From Methylophilus rhizosphaerae (GTDB taxonomy: Bacteria; Pseudomonadota; Gammaproteobacteria; Burkholderiales; Methylophilaceae), in NCBI RefSeq assembly GCF_900100975.1, contig NZ_FNFX01000003.1, forward strand, positions 310,001-374,000: a DNA stretch of 64,000 nt, in the 5' to 3' direction. Position numbers and translations under genes: made by a program. Below the pieces are notes generated by a model, which was not told the origin of the DNA, searched no databases, and saw only the letters and a program-made list of their open reading frames with translations. Shown in pieces: positions 16,382 to 24,776 of this stretch. How positions within the stretch are numbered: the first letter of the stretch is position 1; the number at the start of each line of letters is the position of its first letter.

Positions 16382-17242
16382 ATGTTGCCGCGTGAATCAA
16401 TCAATGCGTTGTCGTTAAAGCCTGCTGTGCCACACAGCTCGCCCGTGCCGCCCCTGAGCCTGCATCACAAGCAGCCTGGGCAACTGGCGGGGGCGTTCCG
16501 CTGGTCCGTGCTGGCCACGGAAGAGTGGCTCCTGCAAAACCGGAGCCAGCGCTGGTATGGGGTGGGTATGCTGGCAGTGGTCGCTCTGCATGCTGCACTG
16601 GTATGGTGGGTGTTTGCACATCATGAAGCATTGATTAAACCGCCTGAACTGACGCCGATGACGGTATCTTTGATTACCCTGCCAGCCAAGAAAGAAGAAG
16701 CACCTGCGCCTGAGGTTGTGCCGATAATCAAGCAAAAACCAGTCATTAAACCTGTCGTCAAACCTAAAGAAACCCCGATGAAACCTGTTGAGCGGCCTGC
16801 GCCTGTGGTGGAGCGTATTGTAGAGCCTGCGCCAGACCAGCCACGTTTTGAGGCAAGTACACAATCTTCACCACCACCGATGGAAGCGCCGGCAGCGGCA
16901 TCCGCCACCCCTGCACCAGTCCCGGCAGCGCCACCCAAGCAGGAAGTCGTGGAGGAAAAAGAGGAGCCACCCAAGTTCGGTGTCGCCTATTTAAAGAACC
17001 CCCCACCGGAATATCCGAGATTATCCAGGCGTGCAGGCGAGGAAGGCCGTGTGTTGTTAAAGGTCCTGGTATCCGCTGAAGGCCGCCCGGATTCGGTGGA
17101 AATTTCAAAAGGCAGTGGTTTTGAGCGTTTGGATACGGCTGCCCTGAATGCGGTCAGGCAATGGCGGTTTGAGCCGGCGCGTAAGGGTGGTAAGGCATTA
17201 AGTGCTTTCGTGATTGTGCCACTGACATTCACATTGAATTAA
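16382..17242 (+). CDS. tonB: TonB energy transducer
   Basis: Links the proton motive force, via ExbB-ExbD, to outer-membrane siderophore receptors. Start chosen at the ATG at 16382 because GAGG lies nine bases before; a GTG two codons upstream is possible. The layout is a cytoplasmic N-terminus of about 58 residues, one membrane helix (about 60-78), a Pro/Lys/Glu-rich periplasmic spacer (about 95-195), and the C-terminal TonB domain (YPRLSRRAGEEGRVLLKVLV ... AVRQWRFEPARKGGKALSAF). It is followed by exbB after 26 bases. Confidence 0.93.
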   Translation: MLPRESINALSLKPAVPHSSPVPPLSLHHKQPGQLAGAFRWSVLATEEWLLQNRSQRWYGVGMLAVVALHAALVWWVFAHHEALIKPPELTPMTVSLITLPAKKEEAPAPEVVPIIKQKPVIKPVVKPKETPMKPVERPAPVVERIVEPAPDQPRFEASTQSSPPPMEAPAAASATPAPVPAAPPKQEVVEEKEEPPKFGVAYLKNPPPEYPRLSRRAGEEGRVLLKVLVSAEGRPDSVEISKGSGFERLDTAALNAVRQWRFEPARKGGKALSAFVIVPLTFTLN

Positions 17243-17268
17243 GATTTAACAGGAAAGGAAGTTTTTAC

Positions 17269-18006
17269 ATGCAATCTACGAGCGGTTTGGCATTTATCAC
17301 CGGAGGCGGTGCAGTCTCAGTCATTGTGGCGCTAACGTTGCTGACCATGTCAGTTTTGAGTTGGTATTTTATCCTGGTGAAGGCTTGGCAAGTACTCAAG
17401 AACAAGCGCCAGGTGACAGCCTATGTGCGCCAGTTCTGGCGTAAATCCACCCTGCAGGAAGCTTTGCAGGATGCACAGCTGCAATCTCCGGCATTCAGGC
17501 TGGTACTGACTGCGGTCGAATCCACCCAGCACCACCAGCAATATGCCAGCCAGTCTTTAGGCGCGGCCTGCAGCCAGGATGAATTCATAGCGCGCCAATT
17601 GCGCCGCACGTTGTCACAAGAGCAAGCCGGTTTGGAAAGCGGCTTGTCTGTGCTGGCTTCCGTGGGCAGCGTGGCTCCTTTTGTTGGCTTGTTCGGTACC
17701 GTATGGGGGATTTACCATGCGCTGACTGCGATTGGCCAGTCTGGCGTGGCTACCATTGATAAAGTGGCCGGCCCGGTCGGTGAAGCCTTGATTATGACTG
17801 CGATTGGCCTGGCAGTGGCGATTCCGGCCGTGCTGGCGTATAACGCTTATATCAAGGCCAACCGTAGCGTGATGGCCGAGCTGGAAAGCTTTGCCCAGGA
17901 TCTGCATACGCTGCTGACAACCGGTGCGCCTTTAATGATAAAGCCTGGCCAGAAATCTAACGTGACGGATATCCACGCCAAAGTGATGAGTAAAGGCAAC
18001 GTATGA
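17269..18006 (+). CDS. exbB: ExbB proton-channel protein (MotA/TolQ/ExbB family)
   Basis: A 245-aa inner-membrane protein with three membrane helices (about residues 15-40, 125-150 and 170-195). The conserved segment is SVAPFVGLFGTVWGIYHALT, then GPVGEALIMTAIGLAVAIPA. It forms the pentameric proton channel with ExbD that drives TonB. It is translationally coupled to exbD: its TGA overlaps the exbD ATG (ATGA). Confidence 0.95.
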   Translation: MQSTSGLAFITGGGAVSVIVALTLLTMSVLSWYFILVKAWQVLKNKRQVTAYVRQFWRKSTLQEALQDAQLQSPAFRLVLTAVESTQHHQQYASQSLGAACSQDEFIARQLRRTLSQEQAGLESGLSVLASVGSVAPFVGLFGTVWGIYHALTAIGQSGVATIDKVAGPVGEALIMTAIGLAVAIPAVLAYNAYIKANRSVMAELESFAQDLHTLLTTGAPLMIKPGQKSNVTDIHAKVMSKGNV

Positions 18007-18422
18007 TAGGCAGCAACCCATTCAGCGCGGGTGAGCACACCCAACCGATGAGCGAGATCAACACGACCCCTTTGGTCGATGTCATGCTGGTGCTGCTGGT
18101 TATTTTCATTATTACGGCGCCTTTGTTGACGCATGCAGTCAAAATTGACCTGCCACAAGCCACCTCACAACCGCTGGAAGAGAAGCCGGAAGTGATTGAC
18201 CTGGCCGTGGATGCTGATGGTAAGCTTTACTGGAATGATGTGGAAGTCGCTAACGATGTGCTGGCTGCACGCTTCCAGGATGAGAGCGCCAAACAGCAGC
18301 AACCTGAATTGCAAATCCGTGCCGATAAAAATACCCGCTACCAGGTATTGGCAGACGTGCTGGCAAAAGCGCAAACTGCTGGTATGAAAAAAGTCGGCTT
18401 TGTCAGCCAGCCACAGCCATAA
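18003..18422 (+). CDS. exbD: ExbD biopolymer transport protein
   Basis: A 139-aa protein with one N-terminal membrane helix. It has the family's proton-carrying Asp in INTTPLVDVMLVLLVIFIIT (Asp at about residue 25) and a periplasmic domain ending in KAQTAGMKKVGFVSQP. It overlaps exbB by 4 bases. Confidence 0.95.
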   Translation: MIGSNPFSAGEHTQPMSEINTTPLVDVMLVLLVIFIITAPLLTHAVKIDLPQATSQPLEEKPEVIDLAVDADGKLYWNDVEVANDVLAARFQDESAKQQQPELQIRADKNTRYQVLADVLAKAQTAGMKKVGFVSQPQP

Positions 18423-18446
18423 ATAAATTCGCAGGTAGTCACACAT

Positions 18447-19595
18447 ATGCAACGGAAAACCATCCGGCGCTGGGCATGGGTTCACAAATGGTCCAGCCTT
18501 GTCTGTACCGTGTTCATGCTGCTGTTGTGCCTGACCGGCCTGCCACTCGTTTTCAGTGACGAAATTCATGACTGGGTGGGTGATCATATTGCCACACCCG
18601 AGATTCAGCATACCGGCCCTATGGCCAGCATGGATACCTTGCTGGCGGCTGCAAAATCACGGAATCCTGGCTACGTGCCGCTGTATATGTTCCGTGACGA
18701 AGACGAGCCTTTGCAATGGACCATCAGCATGGGCAAAACAGCCGATGCCACCACTGGCATCCGGTATGTGGTCATGGATGCACGCACTGCGCAGGTACTG
18801 GGTGAGCCGCCGGCAGAGCAAGGCTTTATGTATGTGATGTTCAAGCTGCATACCGATTTATTTGCTGGGTTGCCGGGCATGCTATTTCTGGGGGTAATGG
18901 GGCTTCTTCTGGTGATCGCCATTATTTCCGGTGTGGTGCTGTACGCGCCTTTTATGCACAAACTGTCTTTTGGCGATATACGGCATCAGCGCGGGGAGAA
19001 GCTGAAGCGCCTGGATATCCATAATATGCTGGGCATCGTTACCCTGAGCTGGTTTTTCGTGGTGGGGGCTACCGGTGTGATCAATACCTGGGCAGACCTG
19101 CTGGTGACCTACTGGCAGTCCGACCAGATGGCGCAAATGATTGCGCCTTATAAGAATTTACCGCCACCGACACAGTTTGCATCACTACAACAATCCATGG
19201 ATGTGGCACAAAAAACTGAGCCCGATATGCAACTGGGATTTATTGCATTTCCCGGTACCGGTTATACCAGCCAGCATCATTACGGCATTTTTATGCGCGG
19301 GGATACGCCGTTGACCAAACGCTTGTTCAAACCCGTGTTAATTGATGCACAAACGGCCACATTGACTGACAGCCGACCTTTACCGTGGTACCTGGTGGCA
19401 TTGCTGGTTTCACAGCCTTTGCATTTTGGTGATTACGGTGGCATGTCGTTGAAGTGGATATGGCTGGTGCTCGATATCCTGAGTATCGTGGTGTTATGGA
19501 CCGGCCTCAAAATCTGGTGGAAAAAACGCCATCAGGTCATGCCGGCCATTTATGTTGACAGCATGGCGCACAGGATGCAGCCGCATCAGGGGTAA
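18447..19595 (+). CDS. PepSY-associated transmembrane protein (iron-regulated type)
   Basis: A 382-aa inner-membrane protein of the PepSY_TM family. A first helix follows WAWVHKWSSLVCTVFMLLLC (about residues 15-35). A periplasmic part contains a PepSY-like stretch (RYVVMDARTAQVLGEPPAEQ). Helices then lie at about 145-172, 195-220 and near the C-terminus (LVLDILSIVVLWTGLKIWWK then KR). Such proteins often sit in siderophore loci and are proposed to pass electrons or act in ferric reduction; conserved histidines lie at helix ends (VHKWSS, KLHTD, DIHNM, PLHFGD). It follows exbD by 24 bases and is followed without gap by a small membrane gene. Confidence 0.88.
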   Translation: MQRKTIRRWAWVHKWSSLVCTVFMLLLCLTGLPLVFSDEIHDWVGDHIATPEIQHTGPMASMDTLLAAAKSRNPGYVPLYMFRDEDEPLQWTISMGKTADATTGIRYVVMDARTAQVLGEPPAEQGFMYVMFKLHTDLFAGLPGMLFLGVMGLLLVIAIISGVVLYAPFMHKLSFGDIRHQRGEKLKRLDIHNMLGIVTLSWFFVVGATGVINTWADLLVTYWQSDQMAQMIAPYKNLPPPTQFASLQQSMDVAQKTEPDMQLGFIAFPGTGYTSQHHYGIFMRGDTPLTKRLFKPVLIDAQTATLTDSRPLPWYLVALLVSQPLHFGDYGGMSLKWIWLVLDILSIVVLWTGLKIWWKKRHQVMPAIYVDSMAHRMQPHQG

Positions 19596-19820
19596 ATGAT
19601 CCGTATGAAACATCAATCCCTCACCCAAATATTTTTCTGGCCAGCCGTGATCGCTGTTATTTCACTGGCTGGGCTGATCTTCGCGCTCGTTTATGATGAC
19701 GGCCTGGAAATAGTGGCCAATGCCGCTGTAGCACTGCCCGTTGCCGTGGCTTTTTATTACTATTACTTAAAGCCTGACCGTCAATCAACCCCAAAATCAG
19801 CGCTAAAGAACAGACAGTAA
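19596..19820 (+). CDS. Small two-helix membrane protein of unknown function
   Basis: A 74-aa protein whose ATG begins on the base after the stop of the PepSY gene, so it is the last gene of the hemP-tonB-exbBD-PepSY run. Two hydrophobic segments (about residues 11-30, FFWPAVIAVISLAGLIFALV, and 38-57, ending FYYYYLK) are followed by a basic tail. I do not recognise a named family; small proteins with the FFWPxxIA pattern often accompany PepSY proteins. An internal ATG at 19605 is an alternative start. Confidence 0.65.
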   Translation: MIRMKHQSLTQIFFWPAVIAVISLAGLIFALVYDDGLEIVANAAVALPVAVAFYYYYLKPDRQSTPKSALKNRQ

Positions 19821-19903
19821 GATCGCTTTTTAACCCAGCCAGCCATCGAGTGTTTCACTCCAGTAGCTAGCCAATATTTTCATCTGGACGAAATGGAGAA
19901 ATC

Positions 19904-20377
19904 ATGCGAAAAAAAGTAACACAATGGTCACAAGGGCTGGCAATATTGGCAAGCACAATGTGTCTGATGCAAGCAACCGCACATGCAGCAGACCGCTGTG
20001 ATGTGACAGTAGAAGCCACGGATGCCATGACCTTCAACACCAAAGAAATTTCGGTGCCCAAAAGCTGCAAGGCTTTTACGGTCAATCTTAAGCACACTGG
20101 CAAGATGAGCAAAAACATCATGGGCCATAACCTGGTCATCAGCAAACAAGCCGATGAACAAGCGGTGCTGCAAGACGGCAGTAAAGTAGGCGTTACACAG
20201 TCATTTGTCAAACCACAAGATGCGCGTGTAGTCGCTGCGACGACCATCGTGGGTGGTGGTGAAAGTGCCAGTACCTCATTTGCGCCATCGCAACTAGACG
20301 CCGCCGGTAGCTATGTGTTCTTCTGTTCCTTCCCTGGCCATGCTTCCATGATGAAGGGTACCCTCAAACTCATTTAA
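19904..20377 (+). CDS. azu: Azurin (blue copper protein)
   Basis: Periplasmic type 1 copper electron carrier. The 157-aa precursor has a signal peptide cut after AHA (about residue 28). Copper ligands are His75, Cys141, His146 and Met150; with an offset of 29 these are the standard azurin His46, Cys112, His117 and Met121. The structural disulfide is Cys32-Cys55. GGAG lies 7 bases before the ATG. It sits between the TonB gene set and a siderophore receptor and ends at a strong hairpin. An electron partner is not identifiable from context. Confidence 0.96.
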   Translation: MRKKVTQWSQGLAILASTMCLMQATAHAADRCDVTVEATDAMTFNTKEISVPKSCKAFTVNLKHTGKMSKNIMGHNLVISKQADEQAVLQDGSKVGVTQSFVKPQDARVVAATTIVGGGESASTSFAPSQLDAAGSYVFFCSFPGHASMMKGTLKLI

Positions 20378-20410
20378 GTCTGATCTGATCATATAAACGA
20401 GATTGAAGTG

Positions 20411-20444
20411 AATGGCCGGCATGGATTTTTCTGTGCCGGCCATT
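20411..20444 (+). terminator. Azurin terminator
   Basis: An 11-bp perfect stem AATGGCCGGCA / TGCCGGCCATT with a 12-base loop, followed by TTGCTTT, 34 bases after the stop. The rest of the 333-base gap before the next gene holds only the Fur-box promoter. Confidence 0.75.
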
Positions 20445-20596
20445 TGCTTTGGGGAGGTGCCACTTCCTTATTAACAATAATGACTATTATTGAATACGCT
20501 GGCCAGTCAGGCTGCCAGCATTGCTTTACGGGGATGTTGCGAATAACAGTACACGTGGCGAATCCATATCAAGACAGTATTTTTGTGTAAAATCGG

Positions 20597-20626
20597 TTGA
20601 TTTCACGAATGATAATTATTATCATT
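20597..20626 (+). promoter_or_regulatory. Fur-box promoter of the siderophore receptor
   Basis: AATGATAATTATTATCATT (20608-20626) is a perfect 9-1-9 palindrome and an excellent Fur box. The -35 TTGATT (20597-20602) and -10 TATCAT (20620-20625) are 17 bp apart, so the right half of the box is the -10. Confidence 0.88.
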
Positions 20627-20710
20627 AAAGTCAATTAGAGCAATTAAATGACTACAAAAATAGTGGCCTTCCTGTTAACCCTGACCTTCAATTGAATGCA
20701 GAGGATCTCA

Positions 20711-22792
20711 ATGACTTTTATCAATAAAAATAAACAATCCGGCACATATTTATTACCCAAGAGAAGTGTAGTGGCGGTGTTACTGGCTTTTGCAGCAAGC
20801 CCGGTACTCGCGGCGGATGCGGAAGCAGAACAAAAAGGAACTGTGACCCTGGATGAGGTGGCTGTCGTCGGGTCAGCAGATAAATCCGGAGACAATTTCA
20901 AATCATCTGCCCAATCTGTTTCTATCATTAATGAGCAAGATATTAGAAGCATTGGTGCCAATAAAAAACTGGATGATTTGCTGGGTTATGAGGCGGGGGT
21001 GCTATCAAAACAGTTTGGTGCTGATAACAAATCCAACTGGTTCCAGGTCAGAGGTTTTGATGCCAATACCACATTAGATGGCACTTCCATATCGAACAAT
21101 GGATTCTTCGTTTGGGAACAGGAAATTTACGGGTTGGAGAAGGTGGAGGTTCTTAAAGGAGCTAACTCTTTCAATTATGGCGCGACGGATGCTGGCGGCA
21201 CTATTAACTTGGTATCCAAGCGTCCTATGACAGATGTTGCAGGTGAACTCAATGTCAGTGTTGGTAATTTCGACAGAAGAACAGTCAGTGGTGATTACAA
21301 TGGCATTATTAATGACTCGGTACGTTATCGCTTAGTTGGTCTCTATTCCAAAGGCGACTTTCCAATCCATTATACTGGGATGGAGCAATTTTATTTTGCA
21401 CCTAGCCTCACTTGGGATATTACAGATCACACTAGCCTCACCGTTTTAGCAAGCATGCTCAAGAAAAAGGGCACGCCGACCAATGGCTTTATGCCAGCTT
21501 ATGGTTCTCTAACTGGAACACCATACGGCAAAATCGGTTACCACACCAATCTTGGGGAACCTGACCGCGATTATTTTGACCGCAAGCAATATTCGCTTGG
21601 TTATGAATTTAGTCACGATTTCGGGCAACAGTTCAAATTTACGCAAAACTATCGCTATGGCAAGATGGATCATGATTTCGTGGGAGTATTTGCCTGGGGG
21701 TCAGATAATGATAGGCTTGCCCATCGCGGTTATTCCTATCTCAATGGGAACTCAACAGTTCATAGTATAGATAATCGCCTAAGCAAAACATTTGCCTTTG
21801 GCGAATTTATAGATACTTTTATGGTCGGGCTTGACTATAAGCGCAGCAAAGCGGACGCAAAGAATAACGGCTTTGGGTTTGTGCCGGATATTGACATGTT
21901 TAATCCTGTTTACGGTGCACCTTTTACCGTTACTGGCAATCCATATGATCTCAGTTTGAAGCAACAGGGTACCTATATATTCAATAAACTAGATTGGAAC
22001 GATACGGTTTTAGTCAATTTAGGTCTTCGACACGATCGCTATGACAATAGCTCCTATATTGGATTAGTGCGTAATGCTGATGACGGCGACAAGAATACTC
22101 ATAATGTCAGCATTATGGTACGCACGCCGCTTGGCTTATCCCCTTATGTTAGTCACTCAACTTCCTTTAACCCACAATTGGGCTCAGATGGATATGGCCG
22201 AGGATACAAACCATTTGAAGGGAAGCAATGGGAAGTCGGGATGAAATATGAGCCCACCTGGATGAAGGCCAGTTTCAATCTGGCATTGTTTGATTTAACA
22301 GAAAAAAATGCCTTGATTGCAGATGCGTCAAATATTCAGATACAAGCAGGTGAGCGACGTAACCGCGGTATAGAACTACAGTCTGATTGGCTGCTTAGTG
22401 ATAGCGTTTCTGCCAGAGTAAGTTATACGCGTAACAATGCTGAACAGGATCTCAGTGTAACCCAAACAGTGAGAGCCCCACTCATCCCTGATAACCAGGC
22501 GGCTGTCAAAATCAGTTATAAGCGCCTTCAGAGCGATATATTGAATGGTCTCAAGTTGACGTTTGGTATTCGCTACAATGGAAGTACCGAGGATCAACGC
22601 TATTATCCTGGTCAGAAAGTACCGTCTTATACCCTGGTGGATGCCATGGCAAGTTATCCAGTTTCACAACACTGGAACTTGCAGGTTAATGCGACTAACT
22701 TATTCAACAAAGAATACCTCAGTGCGTGTGACTTTTATTGCTACTACGGTACTTCCCGTACTGTCGATGCGCAGTTAAGCTATTTGTGGTAA
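20711..22792 (+). CDS. TonB-dependent siderophore receptor
   Basis: A 693-aa outer-membrane receptor, starting at the ATG at 20711 behind GAGG six bases upstream (an in-frame ATG 15 bases earlier has no site). The signal peptide ends at VLAA. The TonB-box region reads TVTLDEVAVVG. The plug (about residues 55-165) includes WFQVRGFDANTTLDG and VEVLKGANSFNYGATDAGGT. The 22-strand barrel ends in LSYLW with C-terminal aromatic. The CDFYCYYGTSR turn is typical of FhuE/FoxA/FpvA-type ferric-siderophore receptors; the substrate is unknown. By eye it is more AT-rich than its neighbours, so recent transfer is possible. Confidence 0.93.
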   Translation: MTFINKNKQSGTYLLPKRSVVAVLLAFAASPVLAADAEAEQKGTVTLDEVAVVGSADKSGDNFKSSAQSVSIINEQDIRSIGANKKLDDLLGYEAGVLSKQFGADNKSNWFQVRGFDANTTLDGTSISNNGFFVWEQEIYGLEKVEVLKGANSFNYGATDAGGTINLVSKRPMTDVAGELNVSVGNFDRRTVSGDYNGIINDSVRYRLVGLYSKGDFPIHYTGMEQFYFAPSLTWDITDHTSLTVLASMLKKKGTPTNGFMPAYGSLTGTPYGKIGYHTNLGEPDRDYFDRKQYSLGYEFSHDFGQQFKFTQNYRYGKMDHDFVGVFAWGSDNDRLAHRGYSYLNGNSTVHSIDNRLSKTFAFGEFIDTFMVGLDYKRSKADAKNNGFGFVPDIDMFNPVYGAPFTVTGNPYDLSLKQQGTYIFNKLDWNDTVLVNLGLRHDRYDNSSYIGLVRNADDGDKNTHNVSIMVRTPLGLSPYVSHSTSFNPQLGSDGYGRGYKPFEGKQWEVGMKYEPTWMKASFNLALFDLTEKNALIADASNIQIQAGERRNRGIELQSDWLLSDSVSARVSYTRNNAEQDLSVTQTVRAPLIPDNQAAVKISYKRLQSDILNGLKLTFGIRYNGSTEDQRYYPGQKVPSYTLVDAMASYPVSQHWNLQVNATNLFNKEYLSACDFYCYYGTSRTVDAQLSYLW

Positions 22793-22797
22793 CTCAG

Positions 22798-22824
22798 AGC
22801 ACCCACCCTACGCAAGTGGGTGCT
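22798..22824 (+). terminator. Terminator of the receptor gene
   Basis: A 9-bp perfect stem AGCACCCAC / GTGGGTGCT with a 9-base loop, starting 6 bases after the stop, followed by TATCTTGGTTCTT. Confidence 0.7.
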
Positions 22825-22849
22825 TATCTTGGTTCTTAGGATAATGTGA

Positions 22850-23197
22850 TTTGCGTTCGTCTTTCTGTTACTGACTGGCTTGATGAGCGCAATCCATTTT
22901 CTTGGTTCATTACATAAACGTCTTTACTATGATGCGACAGATGCGCGGTTTCTGGGGCAGCGCATTCCCTGGCAAGGGACGGCCGGTGATCTTATCGTGC
23001 AGGCGCAGTTCCCGCTACATTCGGGCAGGATTCTTGGGCTGCCGGGGCGTATCCTGATTTCTGTCATGGGCCTGGTCGTGGCCATATTGTCTGTCACAGG
23101 TCTCTATCTGTGGTGGAAGAAGCGCAAAGCCAGAAAGATATCTGCGGCCATGATGTTCTGGCAGGCTGCCAGAAAGAGCACGCCTTTGGTGAAGTGA
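22850..23197 (+). pseudogene. C-terminal fragment of a PepSY transmembrane protein
   Basis: The open frame begins right after a stop at 22847-22849. It reads a short hydrophobic stretch (FVFLLLTGLMSAIHF), then the typical PepSY_TM end: PLHSGRILGLPGRILISVMG followed by LVVAILSVTGLYLWWKKRKA. Full-length relatives have 350-500 residues with several helices; about 105-115 remain here. A TTG/ATG start at 22880-22883 could give a small peptide. I interpret it as a decayed remnant, perhaps of a PepSY gene that paired with the receptor or with the flavoprotein gene that abuts it head-on (stop codons adjacent at 23197/23198). Confidence 0.7.
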
Positions 23198-24718
23198 TTA
23201 GTAGACGTCGCGACGGTAACGGGCAGAAGCTGTTAACGTTGCCATGGTCGCGTCACCCAGTATTTCTAGCAATTGCTGATGGACAGCAGGCGCCATGCCA
23301 CTGGCGCTGCCGCACACGTAAATGGCCGCCCCCTGTTGTACCCATTGCCTGATCTCTCCTGCCAGTGATTTTACCTTATCCTGCACATAAACACGTTCTG
23401 CCTGGTCACGCGAAAATGCCGTGACCAATGTTGTGAGTACGCCTTGTGCCTGCCATTGGCGCAGTTCTTCCTGAAAGTAAAAGTCATGGGCGGCATTGCG
23501 CTCACCAAAAATCAGCATGTTCCGGTGATGGCCTTGTGCAATCCGTGCCTTGAGGTGAGCCCTGAGCCCTGCGATCCCGGTGCCGTTACCGATCAGGATT
23601 AACGGCATATCGGTGGCTGGTGCATGAAACGCACTGTTTTCACGGATACGCAGCGCAACCTCGTTGCCTATGTCCGCATAACTGGTCAACCAGCCTGAAC
23701 CTATGCCTAACCTGCCATCCGGGTAATGTGTCTGCCGAACCAGTAATTCCAGTTGTTGATCCTGCGGGATAGAGGCAATCGAATATTCGCGATGTGGTAG
23801 CCGTTTGAGAGTTTGCACAATGGTCGCAGCATCCAGGCCAGACAGCATTTTCCAGTCAGCCTCGTCATGTGGCAATAATTTATCCAGCAATGCCTCCTTC
23901 AGCGGTAAGCCTTCGCCGTTGACGGGTACATTGCCATCCAGGGGCAGTGTTGCCAGAAACTGCGCGACTGCCTGTGGCGAGTTACGCGGCCCGACTTCCG
24001 CAATATCTCCCGCCTGCCATTGCATGACAGAAGGCTGTGCCGACAAGGTTAAGTGGAACACTGGTGCGCCGGCGCTGCCCGGATTGACCAGTATACGTGC
24101 GGTCAGCGACCATGGCTGGTAAGCCGGTGCTTCCCAGTCCGGCATCTCCGTATTGTGCGCCAGCAAACCCAACTGGTATTGCCAGTGCCGCAGTGCACCA
24201 TCATCCAGGTGGTCGACTTCAATCAGGTCGAATAATGGCATGGCATGCGCATGTTGCAGCCAGGCATCCAGCGCATGGCCAAAGCCACAGAAAAAGCTAT
24301 AGCCAGAATCCCCCAGCGCCAGTATTCCGTATTGCAAGTGAGGGAGCTTGATGTCACTTTGCATCACGCTTTGCTGGAAGTCGGCCGCATTATTCGGTGC
24401 ATCTCCTTCGCCGGTAGTGCTGGCCACAAACAGGATACGGTTGAACGTCTGCAAGGTGGCAGCCTCCATAGCGGAGAGCGGCAATATTTCGGTGTCAACC
24501 CCTGCCGACTTGAGCGATTCGGCAGTTTTCCTGGCAAGCGCCTCGGCGTGACCGGTTTGGCTGGCATAAGCCACCAGCAGGCTGTTGTGATCACGCAAGC
24601 GGTTATCTGTTTGCCCCGTGCCGGAAGCCATGTTTTTCTTCTGATGGCGCCAGAATATCCAGGTGCAAAACAACAGGTAGAGGAAAATAATGCCAAGTGC
24701 TTTTGACGTATGAGTCAT
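23198..24718 (-). CDS. Membrane-anchored diflavin reductase (CysJ-like)
   Basis: A 506-aa protein. One N-terminal helix (about residues 8-24, ALGIIFLYLLFCTWIFW) anchors it, followed by a flavodoxin domain (LLVAYASQTGHAEALARKTA; ASTTGEGDAPNNAADF; ALGDSGYSFFCGFG). An FAD-binding domain follows, with REYSIASIPQDQ, then an NADPH domain with LILIGNGTGIAGLRAHL, ending ARYRRDVY as in CysJ. Similar flavoproteins in siderophore loci are fused or adjacent to PepSY helices and are thought to reduce ferric siderophores or membrane acceptors. It is the last gene of a PepSY-DUF2271-DUF4198-ApbE operon, 58 bases after apbE. Confidence 0.85.
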   Translation of the reverse strand: MTHTSKALGIIFLYLLFCTWIFWRHQKKNMASGTGQTDNRLRDHNSLLVAYASQTGHAEALARKTAESLKSAGVDTEILPLSAMEAATLQTFNRILFVASTTGEGDAPNNAADFQQSVMQSDIKLPHLQYGILALGDSGYSFFCGFGHALDAWLQHAHAMPLFDLIEVDHLDDGALRHWQYQLGLLAHNTEMPDWEAPAYQPWSLTARILVNPGSAGAPVFHLTLSAQPSVMQWQAGDIAEVGPRNSPQAVAQFLATLPLDGNVPVNGEGLPLKEALLDKLLPHDEADWKMLSGLDAATIVQTLKRLPHREYSIASIPQDQQLELLVRQTHYPDGRLGIGSGWLTSYADIGNEVALRIRENSAFHAPATDMPLILIGNGTGIAGLRAHLKARIAQGHHRNMLIFGERNAAHDFYFQEELRQWQAQGVLTTLVTAFSRDQAERVYVQDKVKSLAGEIRQWVQQGAAIYVCGSASGMAPAVHQQLLEILGDATMATLTASARYRRDVY

Positions 24719-24776
24719 TTGAAGAGGGTGTGCATAAAAAATATCAGGATAAACATGCTGCCTGAATGACCGCTAT

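Noticed and set aside
20408-20590. A 60-codon open frame between azurin and the siderophore receptor
   Set aside because: It runs over the azurin terminator hairpin, has no ribosome site and no family features.
24477-24706. Open frames on the plus strand opposite the diflavin reductase and ApbE genes
   Set aside because: They are shadows of strongly supported minus-strand genes and show no domain of their own.
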